Part shown: piece after piece, positions 22,357-34,950 of the stretch
Numbering within the stretch: the stretch's first letter is position 1
How the letters are laid out: the number at the start of each line of letters is the position of its first letter
Origin: Panicum virgatum
Taxonomy: Eukaryota > Streptophyta > Magnoliopsida > Poales > Poaceae
Assembly (NCBI RefSeq): GCF_016808335.1
Contig: NC_053141.1
Coordinates: 23,786,261 to 23,850,260 of the forward strand
Length of the DNA: 64,000 nt
Reading direction: 5' to 3'
The notes under the pieces: model-generated
Seen by the model: only the letters and a program-made list of their open reading frames with translations
Told to the model about the DNA's origin: nothing
Databases searched by the model: none
Position numbers and translations under genes: made by a program

Positions 22357-22821
22357 ACTGTAGAAGCTAGGAAAATGGTCAGCGGATGGCCATGAATAAT
22401 ATTTATTTTGTATGTAAATAAATTTGCATGCTTTTATTGTTTTCATTCCGTAATCCGAGAAGTTGCATAGTTGGCCGAGTAGTTAGGAATGGCGACCCTG
22501 CGATGTGCCTTTACTTGTCGGGTTGAGAGCTGGTCATCAAGTGCACGGATAGTAAGAGGTGACGTAGGGTGGTTCCAGGACTAACAGGGTTGTGCTCGCA
22601 ATAGCCGGTTACGTTGGGGGGTGCCTACGCTGAGTAGACTTGGGCAGGTCGGGCTGGTCGAGTCCAGCCCTCGAGTGTGGTAGGCGAGTCGGGCTGACCA
22701 ATGCGCAGCCACCGAGTGTGCTGAACAAGTCAGGGAAAGTAAAGACAAGTACAAATAATTGAAAACTTTGAACTTCATTAATAACTGATGGGTCGAGTAC
22801 ATATCTTTGTTTATTGTTCTT
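22357..22821. other. Spacer between antisense ORF and Tat integrase end
   Basis: About 465 bases with no supported gene. It probably holds the two converging 3' ends and the region leading to the polypurine tract of the Tat element. Confidence 0.4.
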
Positions 22822-25800
22822 CTATGGATAGAAGCGGTGAAGGTGCTCGATGTTCCATGGATTGCCGACGTCTGTCCCATCTTCACATTGGAGCCTGTAG
22901 GTTCCTAGGACGACTACGCTGCTCACAATGAAGGGGCCTTCCCATGTGGAAGTTAGCTTGCCTCCGGGGGACTGGACCCTTCGGACTACCAGGTCGCCGA
23001 CGTTTAAATCGCGCTGCTGGACGTTTTTGTCGTGATATGTCACACCCAGTTTACAGAAGGACATAAACCGAGCAATCATATAAGTGCCAGGATCAAGTCA
23101 CACGTATATTCAATAGAATGAACAGTATATCATAGCACATATCATGTAAAAAGATATAATAAAGCGAGTACGAATGTTATTTATTACATGAATGACAAAA
23201 TGTCTGATACAGTGGAAGCGTAAATACATATATGAAAAACTCTCGGAAGCTGGGCGCCACAGGGACGTCAACTGGGAGACGAATGCCTCGAAGTCCTCGT
23301 ACTCCTGTTAGCTCTGAGTGAACTCCCTCGCATCGGCAGGAACTGAGCAGCAGTAGAGTATCCCCAAAAAGAACAAGGGAAAAAGAGTAGAGTAGGCAAG
23401 AGTGAGTACACAACTTGTACTCAACAAGTATAACACAAACTATGAGGCTCTAAGGTTGGCTGACTCAACTGCATTAGGTTTTAATCTTGGCAAAATTTGA
23501 TTAAAGCTAATTACTACAAGTTGATGAGTTACCATACCCCAGTTACATAGTAATTAATCAGAATTAATTATGAACTACTGAGAACCAAACCAAACCAAGC
23601 CACCCGGGGAACCCCCCTAATCAAAGGAAGATAACCCCAATAATCAAAAGGAGGATCTGGGCCGCTCATGACCATGAGCACGGCTAGTATACCAGTTTTA
23701 CACTCTGCAGAGGTTGCACATCTTTACCCACAAGTCGTGAGTTACACTAGTTGTTCATCACACTTCCTTAGGTGAGATGACTAGCAAACAAACTACGAGG
23801 CCGTTACAAAGAATCTCATTGGTAAGGGGTAACCGCGAGGGTTGGATCGGCGACTATGGAGCAGGTCTAGTGGGCGTCAAGACACGTAGCACAGACGAGG
23901 CCACTCAGTGTGAGGGCCATAGAAGCTTACACCCCTTCCCCGCAGGTAAGTTACTCCAAACCAAAAATACCTAATTAGTAAGCCAAGACCGTCCCATTCC
24001 AGTCTTGTGGTAGCGCTGTTGTCCCAGGTTATCGCTCTATGAACCGGTCCTTATGGAGAGTGGCCAACTAGGCAGTAAGCACCGTGCTGGCCCCCTAAAC
24101 CATGTTTCTAACAACACCAATTTTAACGAGACGTGAGCCACTCAAGCACAGATCACAGAGGGCCACTCCCAAAATTAAGTTGCATATACCATTAATCAAA
24201 TTAATTAAAAAGGACCAAGTGTGTTATAGCACGGCACCTAGCACAACTAACCAAAATGCAACCCAAGGGACATATATAAAGGATATAAAGTGGCTAGGAA
24301 AGTCCTTATAGGCATACAGTATTAAAATGCAGTATGAAATTGTATTTAAATGTGATAGGTGGTGTTCATGTTATACTTTCCTTCCGCAAAGTTCTCCTGC
24401 TGCTCAAACTGCTGTGAAGACGGTGGCTGCTCCGGGTACTGTTACTGATGCTCCTCCGGTAGTTCAACGTCTACTCACGAACACATGGCCACAAACAAGG
24501 CAACAACATAAACATACATGCAAACAAAGGCTAATACTAAGAAATAGTACAACAATACATAAAAACAGCAAGCAAAACCAAGCTAGAACTATTCTACGCG
24601 TTTCAACGATCGCGTGGACATAAATAACACCTAAAACGGAGCTAGAACGTGAAAACTACGCTTAAAACAAGCTCCAGGGACTAAACTGTAAGAAAAACAG
24701 ACTTTCCAGAGGTTTTCTGCAAAAACCATGGACCAACACGTAATTAACATATAGATCCAGGGGCTAGCGCATAAAAACGCATGGGCTGGACTGTGGGCGC
24801 TATTTACAGAAAGCTCAGGGGCTAAAATGCTAAAAACTAGGCCTGGTTGGAAATAAATTTGAATTAACTGGACCGCGGGTTGATTCCAGAGAAACCCGGG
24901 GTCTCTTTTGCAAAACTTGCAGGCGCTGACCGGTATCTGCTCCTTTGACTCGCGCGCAGGGCTCATTCAGGCCACTGGATCTACATCAGACGGCTCAGGG
25001 CGCGGGGTCGCAAGGGGCCGGCGGCCCTGTCCGCCGGAGCTGAGTTTCCGCGGCGGCGCTTCACCGGGACTCATCGGAGCATGTGGTCTGGGGGCTACAG
25101 CGGGTCTTTTGGCCTGCGGTTTGGCCGTAGAGCAAGAGCGCGGAATGGGTAATCCACTGGTGCCCCAAGCGAGGCATGGGGAAGCCTGGAGCGTCGGGTT
25201 CGACGGCGATGGCGCCGGCGGAGCACCGGCGGACGGTGCTCTGGCACCTAGAGCAGCCTATGGGCTCTAGGATGTAGCGCAACAGGGAGGGAAGGTGCTA
25301 CTGGTGCTCACCGTGCACTGGATTGGACGGATGCGCGGCGCAGCAGCGCCGGCAGCGAGGTCGAGCGGCGGCGCACGGGCGGCGCTCAGGCGGAGCTCGG
25401 CGAAGTGGTGCTGTAGGGGTACTCCTGGCCTTCTGATTCACCGGAGCTGTCTGTGTGGGTCCTGTAAAGGTGCAGCGGTGGTTAGTGAGGTCCGGTGATC
25501 GCCGGCAGTGAGCAAATGCTATGGCCAAAAGAAGATACCCGCGGCGGCGGCCAGGCGAAATTCTGGCTGCTGCAGGGCTGTGGTCGAGGAGGGCCAGCTC
25601 GGAGGTGATCTTGGGCTCGGGGTGATGCTGCTGCGGTGGCGCTTGGTGGCTGGGGCGCGGCAGAGCAGCGTGGGGATGGCGGCGAAGAGCCCTACGCGGC
25701 GGGATAGGGCGGAGCGGGGTGGAGGCGGCACTAGGGTTGCGGTGGCGGCTGTGAGATGGGAGGAGGGCGCTGGGGTCGCGGGCGGTTTAAAGGAGGGAGC

Positions 25801-26560
25801 CGAGGATCTCGGGGAGGCATGCCGTGGGGGCGCGGGCGTGATCCCCGGCGAGACGCTCGGGCAGACGTTGCGCGCTGGAGAAGGAAAGGAGGAAAGAGGG
25901 CGATGACAGGTGGGGTCGGCGCGTCAGCGGGCGAAGGGCGAACGGGAGACACGCACGGCGAGTGACTGGCATCGGCTGACATGCGGGCCATGCCCTGTCA
26001 GTAGGGGGCGCGCGTGCGGAATGCGAGCTGGGCAGAGCGAGGGAGGAACGGGCGACGCGGGACGTGCACAGGGTGAGCTGGGCCGACTGCTGGTTTTGGG
26101 CTGGATGTTGGGCTTCGGCGGGAAAGGGGAAGAAGGGTTGGGCCGAACTGGGTTGGGCTGCCTGTGTTGGGTTTGCTGGGATTTGAGGTTTGGTCCACTT
26201 CTTCTTTTCTTTTTCTAAACCACACAACCTATTTGAATTCAAATTCAAATTTGAATTCAACCCTAACACTCAACCAAAATAAAAACCATGCACCAGCATG
26301 CATGCACAAACATGTTGTAACTTGAAAATTTTAATTACTTTTGAAAGAAAATTAATTTTATTGCAAGACTAAGCATATAAACCTTAGAAAATTAAATAAA
26401 GCCAATGAAATTTATTATTAAATACTGAAATTTAAATTAGGGTGTTACAGGATAACAATGAAGTTGCTGCTCATACTGGGCGTGTTGGAGGGCTGCCGTG
26501 AGACGGTGTTCCTGTTGGCATTTCTTAAGTCGATACCAGGTTTGCGATGACCTTGGGAAC
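22822..26560 (-). pseudogene. Integrase C-terminus of a Tat-lineage Ty3/gypsy element, split by a solo LTR
   Basis: Minus-strand coding runs from about 26560 to 26450, is interrupted by the LTR at 23038-26449, and resumes from 23037 to the stop at 22822-22824. Without the insertion the frame is continuous through YHDKNVQQRDLNVGDLVVRR, WEGPFIV, GTYRL and WNIEHLHRFYP, the typical integrase C-terminal end of Tat/RIRE2-like elements. Upstream pol is missing; sequence beyond about 26600 is not recognisably pol. Confidence 0.8.
23038..26449 (-). mobile_element. Solo T1 LTR in the Tat integrase
   Basis: A full-length minus-strand T1 LTR (3,412 bp) with diverged end TGTCACACCC on the left and GGGTGTTACA on the right. 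The flanks are TGATA (23033-23037) and GGATA (26450-26454), a 5-bp target duplication with one mismatch. A lone LTR with a target duplication is the product of LTR-LTR recombination. Its LTR-resident ORF is decayed: stops in both exons, a lost final stop, and a donor changed to GGAAAG. Confidence 0.88.
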
Positions 26561-27860
26561 AACCTCAGAATTGCCTGTTGGCGGTCCTTAGAGCAATCAC
26601 TAGAAATGAGGGCGCCGAACCCATCCTAGCAACTGCACCCAAGGGGTGCCACTCTCGTGGTATAATCAATACAACTACAGATGGATCCGCAAGCGCATGG
26701 ATATACCGTTGTATCATTTCACCCGGAGCATAAGGGTATCGTCATTTATTTGTGTCCCAAAGGATGGCAGTAGAAAAGGTATTGTACTTAATATTAACCA
26801 TGACATTGTGCCTCAAGCAATAGGCAAAACTCTAACAGGGGTATGTCCAGATAAAGAATAAGCAAGGGTAATGCGACACAGCACACATCCACACTCCAAG
26901 AGGAAGGAATAAAAGAGAGAAACGACAAAACAAAGGAACTACTCTATCCTACGTTAAGTCAGCTGGAGCTTAGGCTAGGTCAGGTGTCCTAGCGCTTCTA
27001 TCCAAAGCTGGGGTTATGTTAGGACATGGTTAGGACTGCAGGTGCCAGGAAAATGAAATAGCGGGGAGAAGGTCCCGCACCGGAGTACATCCAGTCCCGT
27101 TACCTCTTTGCATGAACTCCTACACCAAACCCGAACATCGGGGAATACGCTAAACGCAACACCGCTGTTACGCCGGACAGACAGGGCTGTCACCACTGGC
27201 CATCTACCCCACTCACACCATGGAGCACGGTCATATCCAAAGGATCTCGCATACCCGAGCACCACGCTTGTGTCCCCAGGTCTCCCACCCTTCGAATGGA
27301 CAAGTAAAACACTGGAGCAAGCCCGAAAGCACAACGAACCTCAATCCGTACCCGGATCATCTGGCCTAACCAAGACCTTAGCATAACTCATGAACGAACT
27401 AAGAATGGATTGATAAACTATCAAGATAGTAAAGCAACCATGGCATATCTCTATATTATGAATAAAAGTCTGACAAGTCGGATACAAAGCCATACTAGGA
27501 GCCGAGGATTGCTCAACAACCCCGAGGATGAATTGCTCGCTAAAGAAGAACTAGCCTAGCTCCACTACCTAGCTAAGAGAGCAAGAGAGAGAGCTATTGG
27601 TGGAGAGTGTCTCCGGAACGGACGAACACAACAATAGTAACGGAAGAGTACACGAATCAAGTAGGGAATCTACTCTCTCTCTATTCAATGTGTCCCATCA
27701 ATGAACATTACATGGGTATTTATAGGTGGCGTTCCACCTTCTAAACACAATTACTCTTTTGCACCCGTACAACAGTCATATTCCTAGAATATTCCTGGAC
27801 GTACACGTAATTTCCCTATTACAACATGGGTGCGTTAAAGCTCAGACGGGCCCGTAACTC
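26561..27860 (-). other. Unassigned LTR-like segment
   Basis: No coding region is supported. On the minus strand there is a good TATA box (revcomp of 27717-27724) followed by a GAGAGAGAGTAGA stretch and a long leader-like region, the usual look of an LTR promoter. Terminal repeats and the family could not be recognised. It may be the LTR belonging to the antisense-ORF element to its right. Confidence 0.35.
27717..27724 (-). promoter_or_regulatory. TATA box, minus strand
   Basis: TATAAATA on the minus strand, in a context (CACCTATAAATACCC) typical of plant LTR promoters. Confidence 0.45.
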
Positions 27861-28457
27861 AAGACAGTCCTCTTCGGTCTGCTAGAGGAAGACCATGGAC
27901 CCATTGCTCACTCCTCTCAAGGATGCTTGCACCGCCCGGTCTTCATGTACCTTCGGCTCCCGGCCCGAAGACCAGCGAAGACAGACATCTTCTTCGCTCG
28001 CCCCTGGCATTGGCTGGACATTGACCTCAGCACACTTCGTTGGTCTTGTCTTCACGTACCTTCGGCGACCTGACCGAAGGTGGTGTCCCCAATAGTAGCC
28101 CCTCGAAGCCTCGGTCCGATCGTTAGGAGGGTCGTGGCTTCGATCCCGTGGGCGCTGTCGGCGCCCCGAAGCGCCACCCTTCGGGCTGGGTGCCGTGAGG
28201 GTAGGCGAAGCACAGTCTTTGTTGACCTAAAAGAAGTTGCACTCTTGTCGAGAAAGCAATATTTCCAGGGTTAAAACGTTAGTTCGCGGCCAAGCTATCG
28301 GATACAATTTTTGGCGGGAGTTTTTTTTGCGTTGGCTGCCGGATTCGAAAAGACAGTATTGTCCATCGGTTTCGTAATTATATATGTGTAGGGCGGGGTG
28401 TGGGTGTCTTTCCAATTTACGGCGCCGCACGTGTTGGGTTTCTCGCAGTCGCCCCCC
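27861..28457. repeat. Segment rich in CTTCGG/CCGAAG motifs
   Basis: Short motifs such as ACCTTCGG, CCCGAAG, CTTCGGTC and ACCGAAGG recur in both orientations, and similar motifs reappear at about 43640-43870 on the other side of the antisense ORF. No gene is supported. Confidence 0.4.
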
Positions 28458-28465
28458 TTTAAATA
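28458..28465 (+). promoter_or_regulatory. Possible TATA box of the antisense ORF
   Basis: TTTAAATA about 130 bases before the coding region that starts near 28591. Confidence 0.35.
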
Positions 28466-31400
28466 CTGGTGCCGCGATGGTAAGCGCCACTTCTCGCAGC
28501 ACTCACTATCCAACCTCCAAGCATCTCCTCTCGTGAAGGTCCTTCCTGAACTCGTGCTTCTTCGAACGTTTTTGGTGCGACACTTCCAGAGTGGCGACTT
28601 CGGAACAGTCTACATCTTCGGAGATAGCTCCGAAGAAGGATTCATCAAAGGGGCCGACGACTACTGAACTTGGTTTGTTGAAGATGACGCCATCCCTCCT
28701 CGACGATCTGGCTCGCCGAGGCTTCGTCTCCGCGGACGATGTCCGCGCACCTCCGACGGGTGAGACCATCGCTTGTCCTCGCACTGATGAGGTGGTCGTT
28801 TTTCGCGATTTGTTCACCGCCGGCCTTCGGATGCCCCTCGACCCTGTGGTGGTGGACATCTTTCGCTTATTCAGGGTGTATTTGCATCAAATGACTCCTA
28901 CCTCGATTGTGCGGCTAAATTTGTACATGTGGTTGGCGAAGACCAGCCGCCTGTCTCCGAGCGCCGAAGGCTTTGCTCATCCATTCAGAGTACATTACCA
29001 ACCGAAGAAGATTTCCGTACAATCGATGGGAGGTGCGGAGATATCGGCCGTTCCTCAGTATGGCTGCTATACATTCGTCTTCCACAAGAACCTGCCATGC
29101 CCAGTCACTGCAAGCAAGAACAAGTGGGCCAATGATTGGTCGTCCCACTGGTTCTATCACAAAGTGGCATTGGATCTAGAGACGAAAACCCATCCCCTTG
29201 TCATTGACCACATCCCCGCTCTTGGCGATGTGCCGAAGGTCGCTTCCCACGCCCGAGCCGAAGACAAGGCGCTGTTCGCACTGCTCCATAAGCTGTCGAA
29301 GACCTTTGGCACCCGGGATCTCATCGAGGAGTTCGTCGTGCGCAGCTGCTTCCCTGTCAGGGCCGGCTGGACGATCTCCACTTGGTTGACCTAAGATCGA
29401 TGGATAGAGGGTATTCCAATACATGATTTTGTGTCCATCTTCAACCTTCGGGCCGATCGTGAGTTTTCGTTCCTCATTTCCTTTTCTGCAGAAGCTAACG
29501 CCCCGCTTTATTGCTTACATCTTGTGCTTCTTCGACCTTGTAGGAGTTGACCCTGTTGTGATTGAGAGCCGGGCCGACGAAATGGTCGCACCAGTATCGA
29601 AGGACGAGTACAAAGCTTTGGTGAGTCACCTCAACAGAGTTCGGCGGAACTGGGTGTTCCACGCTTTGGGCCTCTCCGCTCCTCAGTGGGCAGCCGAGGC
29701 AAAGCTCGCCGAAGGCCAGGGCACCGCCCCCACGAGTGCCTTGGAGAAGGCGAAGAGGAAGCAGGCGTCTTCGACGGTGGCACCGAAGAAGAAAGGTCGG
29801 ATTCTAGACGATATCTTGCAACAGTCTCCTCTGCGGAGCAAAGGTGACTCCGAAGATGGTCTGAGCGGAGACAGTAACCGTCCCTCAACTGAAGCGCCTC
29901 CGTTCGCTCAACTGATACCGAAGCGCCATCCCTGCATGACACATCCTCCTCCGGTTTCGGGAACGAAGGCGACAGTGGAGATGGCAGCAGCAGCTCTTCA
30001 GATAGCAGTAGTTACTTCATCCATAATGCTGATCCGGAGGCTGTGGCTACTGAGCTGGGTGTGAAGCCTACGGCCATGCGCCTCGGCAGCAACATCGTGA
30101 AATCTCTCCGCTTCGAAAGACGGGACCGTGAGCGCACTTTACTGGCCGAAGCCGGGGAATCATTCTGCTTTCCGCTGATGGAGAAGGACCTGATGGACAC
30201 CGGGCTTTAGAACATTCTTGAGAGCAACTCGAAGTCTGCTGTCACGGACCTCGAGGCGAAGGTGGCCGCCCTCGAGCAGGAAAAAACTGCCCTGCAGCAA
30301 CGCCTCAAAAAATCCGCTGCAGAAAGGGACACCCTGGCCTTGTAGCTCTTGGCGATGGCCGAGCGAGCGGTTAAAGCTGAAGACGAGGCAAAGGCTACAA
30401 AGAAACTAGCCGAGGATGTGGAATCCTCTCATGATGTGATGCACACTCGGCTTCGCACTTTCAAGGAAGCGATAAAGATCGGGTCGGAGAAGCTGCAGGA
30501 GGAGCTTCCGGACCTCCTTGCCAAGTATGGGCTTATGGCTCCGGACATCTTTCCGGAGGGCACTGATACTGTTGGCCTGGTGTCGTTTTTCCAGTGGCTT
30601 TGCGCTTGCGTCACTATGGTCGATGCTGGGGCGCACTGCCACGAAGACATCAGCGCGATTGTCACTGTCCGCACCTTGAGCACTGCGGTATGTGGGCTCT
30701 TTCTCGCCGAGGCCGGTGCCACAGGCGGAGTGACGAAGGCCTAGCTCGGCTCCCTCCGCGATGCAAGATTCTGCTGGCCGGGCGAGGAGGCGGTCCATCC
30801 GGAGATGCTGCTAGCCTTGGCCAAGAATATTGCCAAGAACTTGTAACACCCGGTTTATAAAAGGACATAAACCGAGCAATCATATACGTGCCAGGATCAA
30901 GTCACACGTATATACAACAGACTGAACAGTATATCACAGCACATATCACGTAAAAACACATAATAAAGCGAATACGAATGTTATTTATTACATTAATGAC
31001 AAAAATGTCTGATACAGTGGAAGCGAAATACAAATACGGTAAAAACTCTCCGAAGCTGAGCAGGGCGCCACAGGGACGTCGACTGGGAGACGAACGCCTA
31101 GAAGTCCTCGTAGTCCTGGTAGCACTGAGCGAACTCCCTCGTGTCGGCAGGAACTGTGCAGCAGTAGCGTAACCGAGAGGAAAAGTAGAGAAGAGGCAAG
31201 AGTGAGTACACAACTTGTACTCAACAAGTATAACACAAACTATGAGGCTCTAAGGTTGGCTGACTCAACTGCATTAGCTTTTAATTGTTGGCAAAATTTT
31301 AATAAAGTTATTTACTATGAGTTGATGAATTACCATTAACCCCGTTACATAGTAATTAATCAAAATTAATTAAGAAACTACTGAGAACCAAACCGAAACC

Positions 31401-31556
31401 ACCAAAGTAACCCCGAGAGGCACCTCCCTCGTCGGAAGGAGATAACCCCACTAATCAAAAGGATGATCTCGGCCGATCATGACCATGAGCATGGCTAGTA
31501 TACCAGTTTTACACTCTGCAGAGGTTGCACATCTTTACCCACAAGTCGTGAGCTAC

Positions 31557-34500
31557 TGTAACACCCGGTTTATAAAAGAACATAAACCGAGCAATCATAT
31601 ACGTGCCAGGATCAAGTCACACGTATATACAACAGAATGAACAGTATATCACAGCACATATCATGTAAAAAGATATAATAAAGCGAATACGAATGTTATT
31701 TATTACATTAATGACAAAAATGTCTGATACAGCGGAAGCGAAGTACAAATACGGTAAAAGCTCTTCGAAGCTGAGCAGGGCGCCACAGGGACGTCGACTG
31801 GGAGACGAACGCCTAGAAGTCCTCGTAGTCCTGGTAGCGCTGAGTGAACTCCCTCGTATCGGCAGGAACTGAGCAGTAGTGGCGTAACCAAGAGGAAAAA
31901 GTAGAGAAGAGGCAAGGGTGAGTACACAACTTTTACTCAACAAGTATAACACAAACTATGAGGCTCTAGGTTGGCTGACTCAACTGCATTAGCTTTTAAG
32001 TCTTGACAAAATTTTATTAAAGCCATTTACTACAAGTTGATGAATTACCATAAACCCAGTTACATAGTAATTAATCAAAATTAATCATGTTACTACTGAG
32101 AACCAAACCGAAACCACCAAGGTAACCCCGAGAGGCACCTCCCTCGTTGGAAGGAGATAACCCCACTAATCAAAAGGAGGATCTGGGCCGCTCATGACCG
32201 TGAGCACGGCTAGTATACTAGTTTTACACTCTGCAGAGGTTGCACATCTTTACCCACAAGTCGTGAGCTACGCCAGTTGTTCATCACACTCCCTTAGGTG
32301 AGATGGCTAGCGACTCACTACGAGGCCTTTACAAAGAAACTCGTTGGTAAGGAGTAACCGCGAGGGTGGATCGGCGACTATGGAGCAGGTCTAGTGGGCG
32401 TCAAGACACGAAGCACAGATGAGGTCACTCAGTACGAGGGACATAGAAGCTTACCACCCTTTCCCCGCAGGTAAGTTACTCCAAACCAAAAAGACCTAAT
32501 TATTACGCCAAGACCGTCCCATTCCAGTCTTGTGGTAGCGCTGTTGTCCCAGGTTGTCGCTCTATGAACCGGTCCTTATGGAGAGTGGCCAACCAAGCAC
32601 TAAGCACCGTGCTGGCCCCCTAAACCAAGTTTCTAACAAAACATATTTTAACGAGACGTGAGCCACCCAAGCACGAAGCACAGAGGGCCACTCCCAGAAT
32701 TAAGTTGCATAAACCATTAATCAAATTAATTAAAAAGGACCAAGTGTGTTATAGCGCAGCACCTAGCAGAACTAACCAAAATGCAACCCAAGGAATATAT
32801 ATAAAGGACATAAAGTGGCTAGGAAGGTCCTTATAGGCATACAGTATTAAAATGCAGTATGAAAATGTTTTTAAAAGTGATAGGTTGTTCATGTTATACT
32901 TGCCTTCCTCGTACTGCTCCTGCTGCTGCTCAAAGTGCTCAGAAGACGGCTGCTCCAGGTACTGGTACTAGGGCTCCTCCGGTAGCTCTACGTCTACTCA
33001 CGAACACATGGCCAAAACGAGGCACAACAATAAGCATACAAGCAAACAATAACAAAAGCTAAGAAACAGTACATCAATACATAAAAATAGCACACTAACT
33101 AGTCTAAAACTATTCTATGCATTACAACGATCGCGTGGATATAAAGAACGCCTAAAACAGAGCTAAAACGCATAATCTAGGCCAAAAACAAGTTCTAGGA
33201 GCTTATCTGCGAGAAAAACTAAGTACCAGGGGGTTTTCTGCACAAACCGAGGGCCTAAACATAATTAAAGGGTAGTTCTGGGGTCTAACTCGCAAAAATG
33301 GTAGGCCTGGATGGCAGGTTCTAATTTGGAAAAACAGGATAAAAACAGGACCTAACTGGAATTAGTTTTGAACATTGATGGACTGCGGGTTGATTTCAAA
33401 AGAGTTCGGGGACTCTTTAGCGAAAGGGACAGGGCGAAGGGGTATCTTCAGATCTGATCCGCTGGATCGAGATCTGAGGGCCAGAGTTTGATGGTTCTAC
33501 GATCTAATCAGGGGCGTTCGCAGGAGATCGGATGGCCACGGGCGAAGGGGTGCGTGGGGCGGCGGCGCTGCTCGCCGGAGCAGAGCTCCGCGGCGGCGCT
33601 CGGCCGGAGTACGCCGTTTCCGGTGTTCCGGGGGCTATTTGGGATGGGGTTTGGCCGGGGAGCACCATTGCAGCATGGGTAATCCACTGGTGTGCTCAGG
33701 TAAGAGGATTTGGGGCTCGGTCGTGGCCTGCGGCGGTGCAGGGCGGCCCTGGGTCGCCGGCGTGCCGCATGCTAGCACCTAGAGTGCGTTATGGCCTACA
33801 GCATCTAGCGCAAAAGATCAGGGGGGTTGGATTGGTGCTCACCGTGCCCGGAATCGGACGGGAAAGTGCCGCAGCGGGGTTTGGAGGTGAGGTACGGCGG
33901 CCCGGCGTGGACTGGCATTCGCGGAGGAGGACGCTGCCGGGGTCGAAGTCGATGAAGGAGATCTCGAGGAGGATTCTGGCGCCAAGGAGGAGCTCCTGCA
34001 GTGCTTGCCAGGGCTTGGGAGGCGGCGGGGCGGCGTGGCCGCGGCGGCGAGATGCTCTGCTCCGAGCAGAGGCAGGGCTGAGCGGCTAGGGTTTGGGTGC
34101 GGTGCTGCGGGGCGAGGATGGGGGAAGCGGGGTCGCAGGGGGCATTTAAAGGGGCGCCGGGGATCTCGGGGCGCAGCTGCGGATGGGGATCCCCGGCAGT
34201 TTCGCCGCTGATCTCGGGCGCGCTGGTGCGGTGGAGAAGACGGGGCCGACAAGCGGGCCCCGCTGGTCAGCGGCAGAAGGAGCGGTTCACGGGGGGGGAG
34301 AACGGGTGACGCGTGGGCCCGCCCGGTTAGGGAAAGAAAGAGTGCGCGGCTGCGCGGGCTGGCGAGCGGGGCCGGCGGTTCAGTCGCTGAGGGGGGGAGG
34401 CGCCGCGCGAGCGGGAGGGAGCGTGCGGGCTGAGAGCGGGAAAGGGAGGGAGTGGGAGCGGGCTGGGCAAGGCGGGGTGAGGAAGTGGACCGCCGGATTG

Positions 34501-34893
34501 GTGCTGGACTGGGCCGCGGAGAGAGGGAGCAGCTGGGCCCGCGTGGAAGGAATTGGGCCGCGGGGAGAGAGGTGGGCCGCGGATTTGGACTACTGGGTTG
34601 GGCTGGGGTTTTCCTTTTCTATTTCTATTTCTTCTCCCTTTTTCTTTTTCAAACTACACCCAAACTAATTTGAATTCAAATCAAATTTGAATTTAAAACC
34701 TATGCACTCAAACAGACAAATAAAACTTATGCACCAGCATGAATGCACAAACAAGTTTAAACCTAAAATAAATTTTAATTGCTTATGCAACAAAATTAGA
34801 TTAAATGCAAGCTAAGCAAATTAAATCCTTAGAAAAATTAAATAAACCGATTAAATTTATTATTAACTAGGAAAATTAAATTAGGGCGTTACA
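31557..34893 (-). repeat. 3' LTR of the non-autonomous element (3,337 bp)
   Basis: Ends TGTAACACCC and GGGCGTTACA as read on the plus strand. The acidic exon (32904-32993) carries one CAG to TAG stop; the last exon is open. An in-frame ATG (near 33885) precedes a possible first donor GCACG/GTGAGC here, but the partner LTR has ACG at that place. Confidence 0.93.
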
Positions 34894-34896
34894 AAT

Positions 34897-34937
34897 CCTA
34901 CCCCCTTACAGGAATCTCGTCCCGAGATTCTGGGCTG
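34897..34937 (-). promoter_or_regulatory. Polypurine tract and hairpin of the non-autonomous element
   Basis: On the minus strand the GAATCTCG GGA CGAGATTC hairpin is followed by CCTGTAAGGGGGTAGGA next to the LTR, the same as in the autonomous copies. Confidence 0.82.
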
Positions 34938-34950
34938 GCTAGTAAAGAGA

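Noticed and set aside
25287..26220. Coding-looking GC-rich ORFs in the solo LTR at 23038-26449
   Set aside because: They coincide with the CpG-rich block of a decayed LTR and are not shared in frame with the other T1 LTRs.
26646..26861. Short plus-strand ORF near the Tat remnant
   Set aside because: No motif, no homologous copy in the window, and no splice or promoter context.
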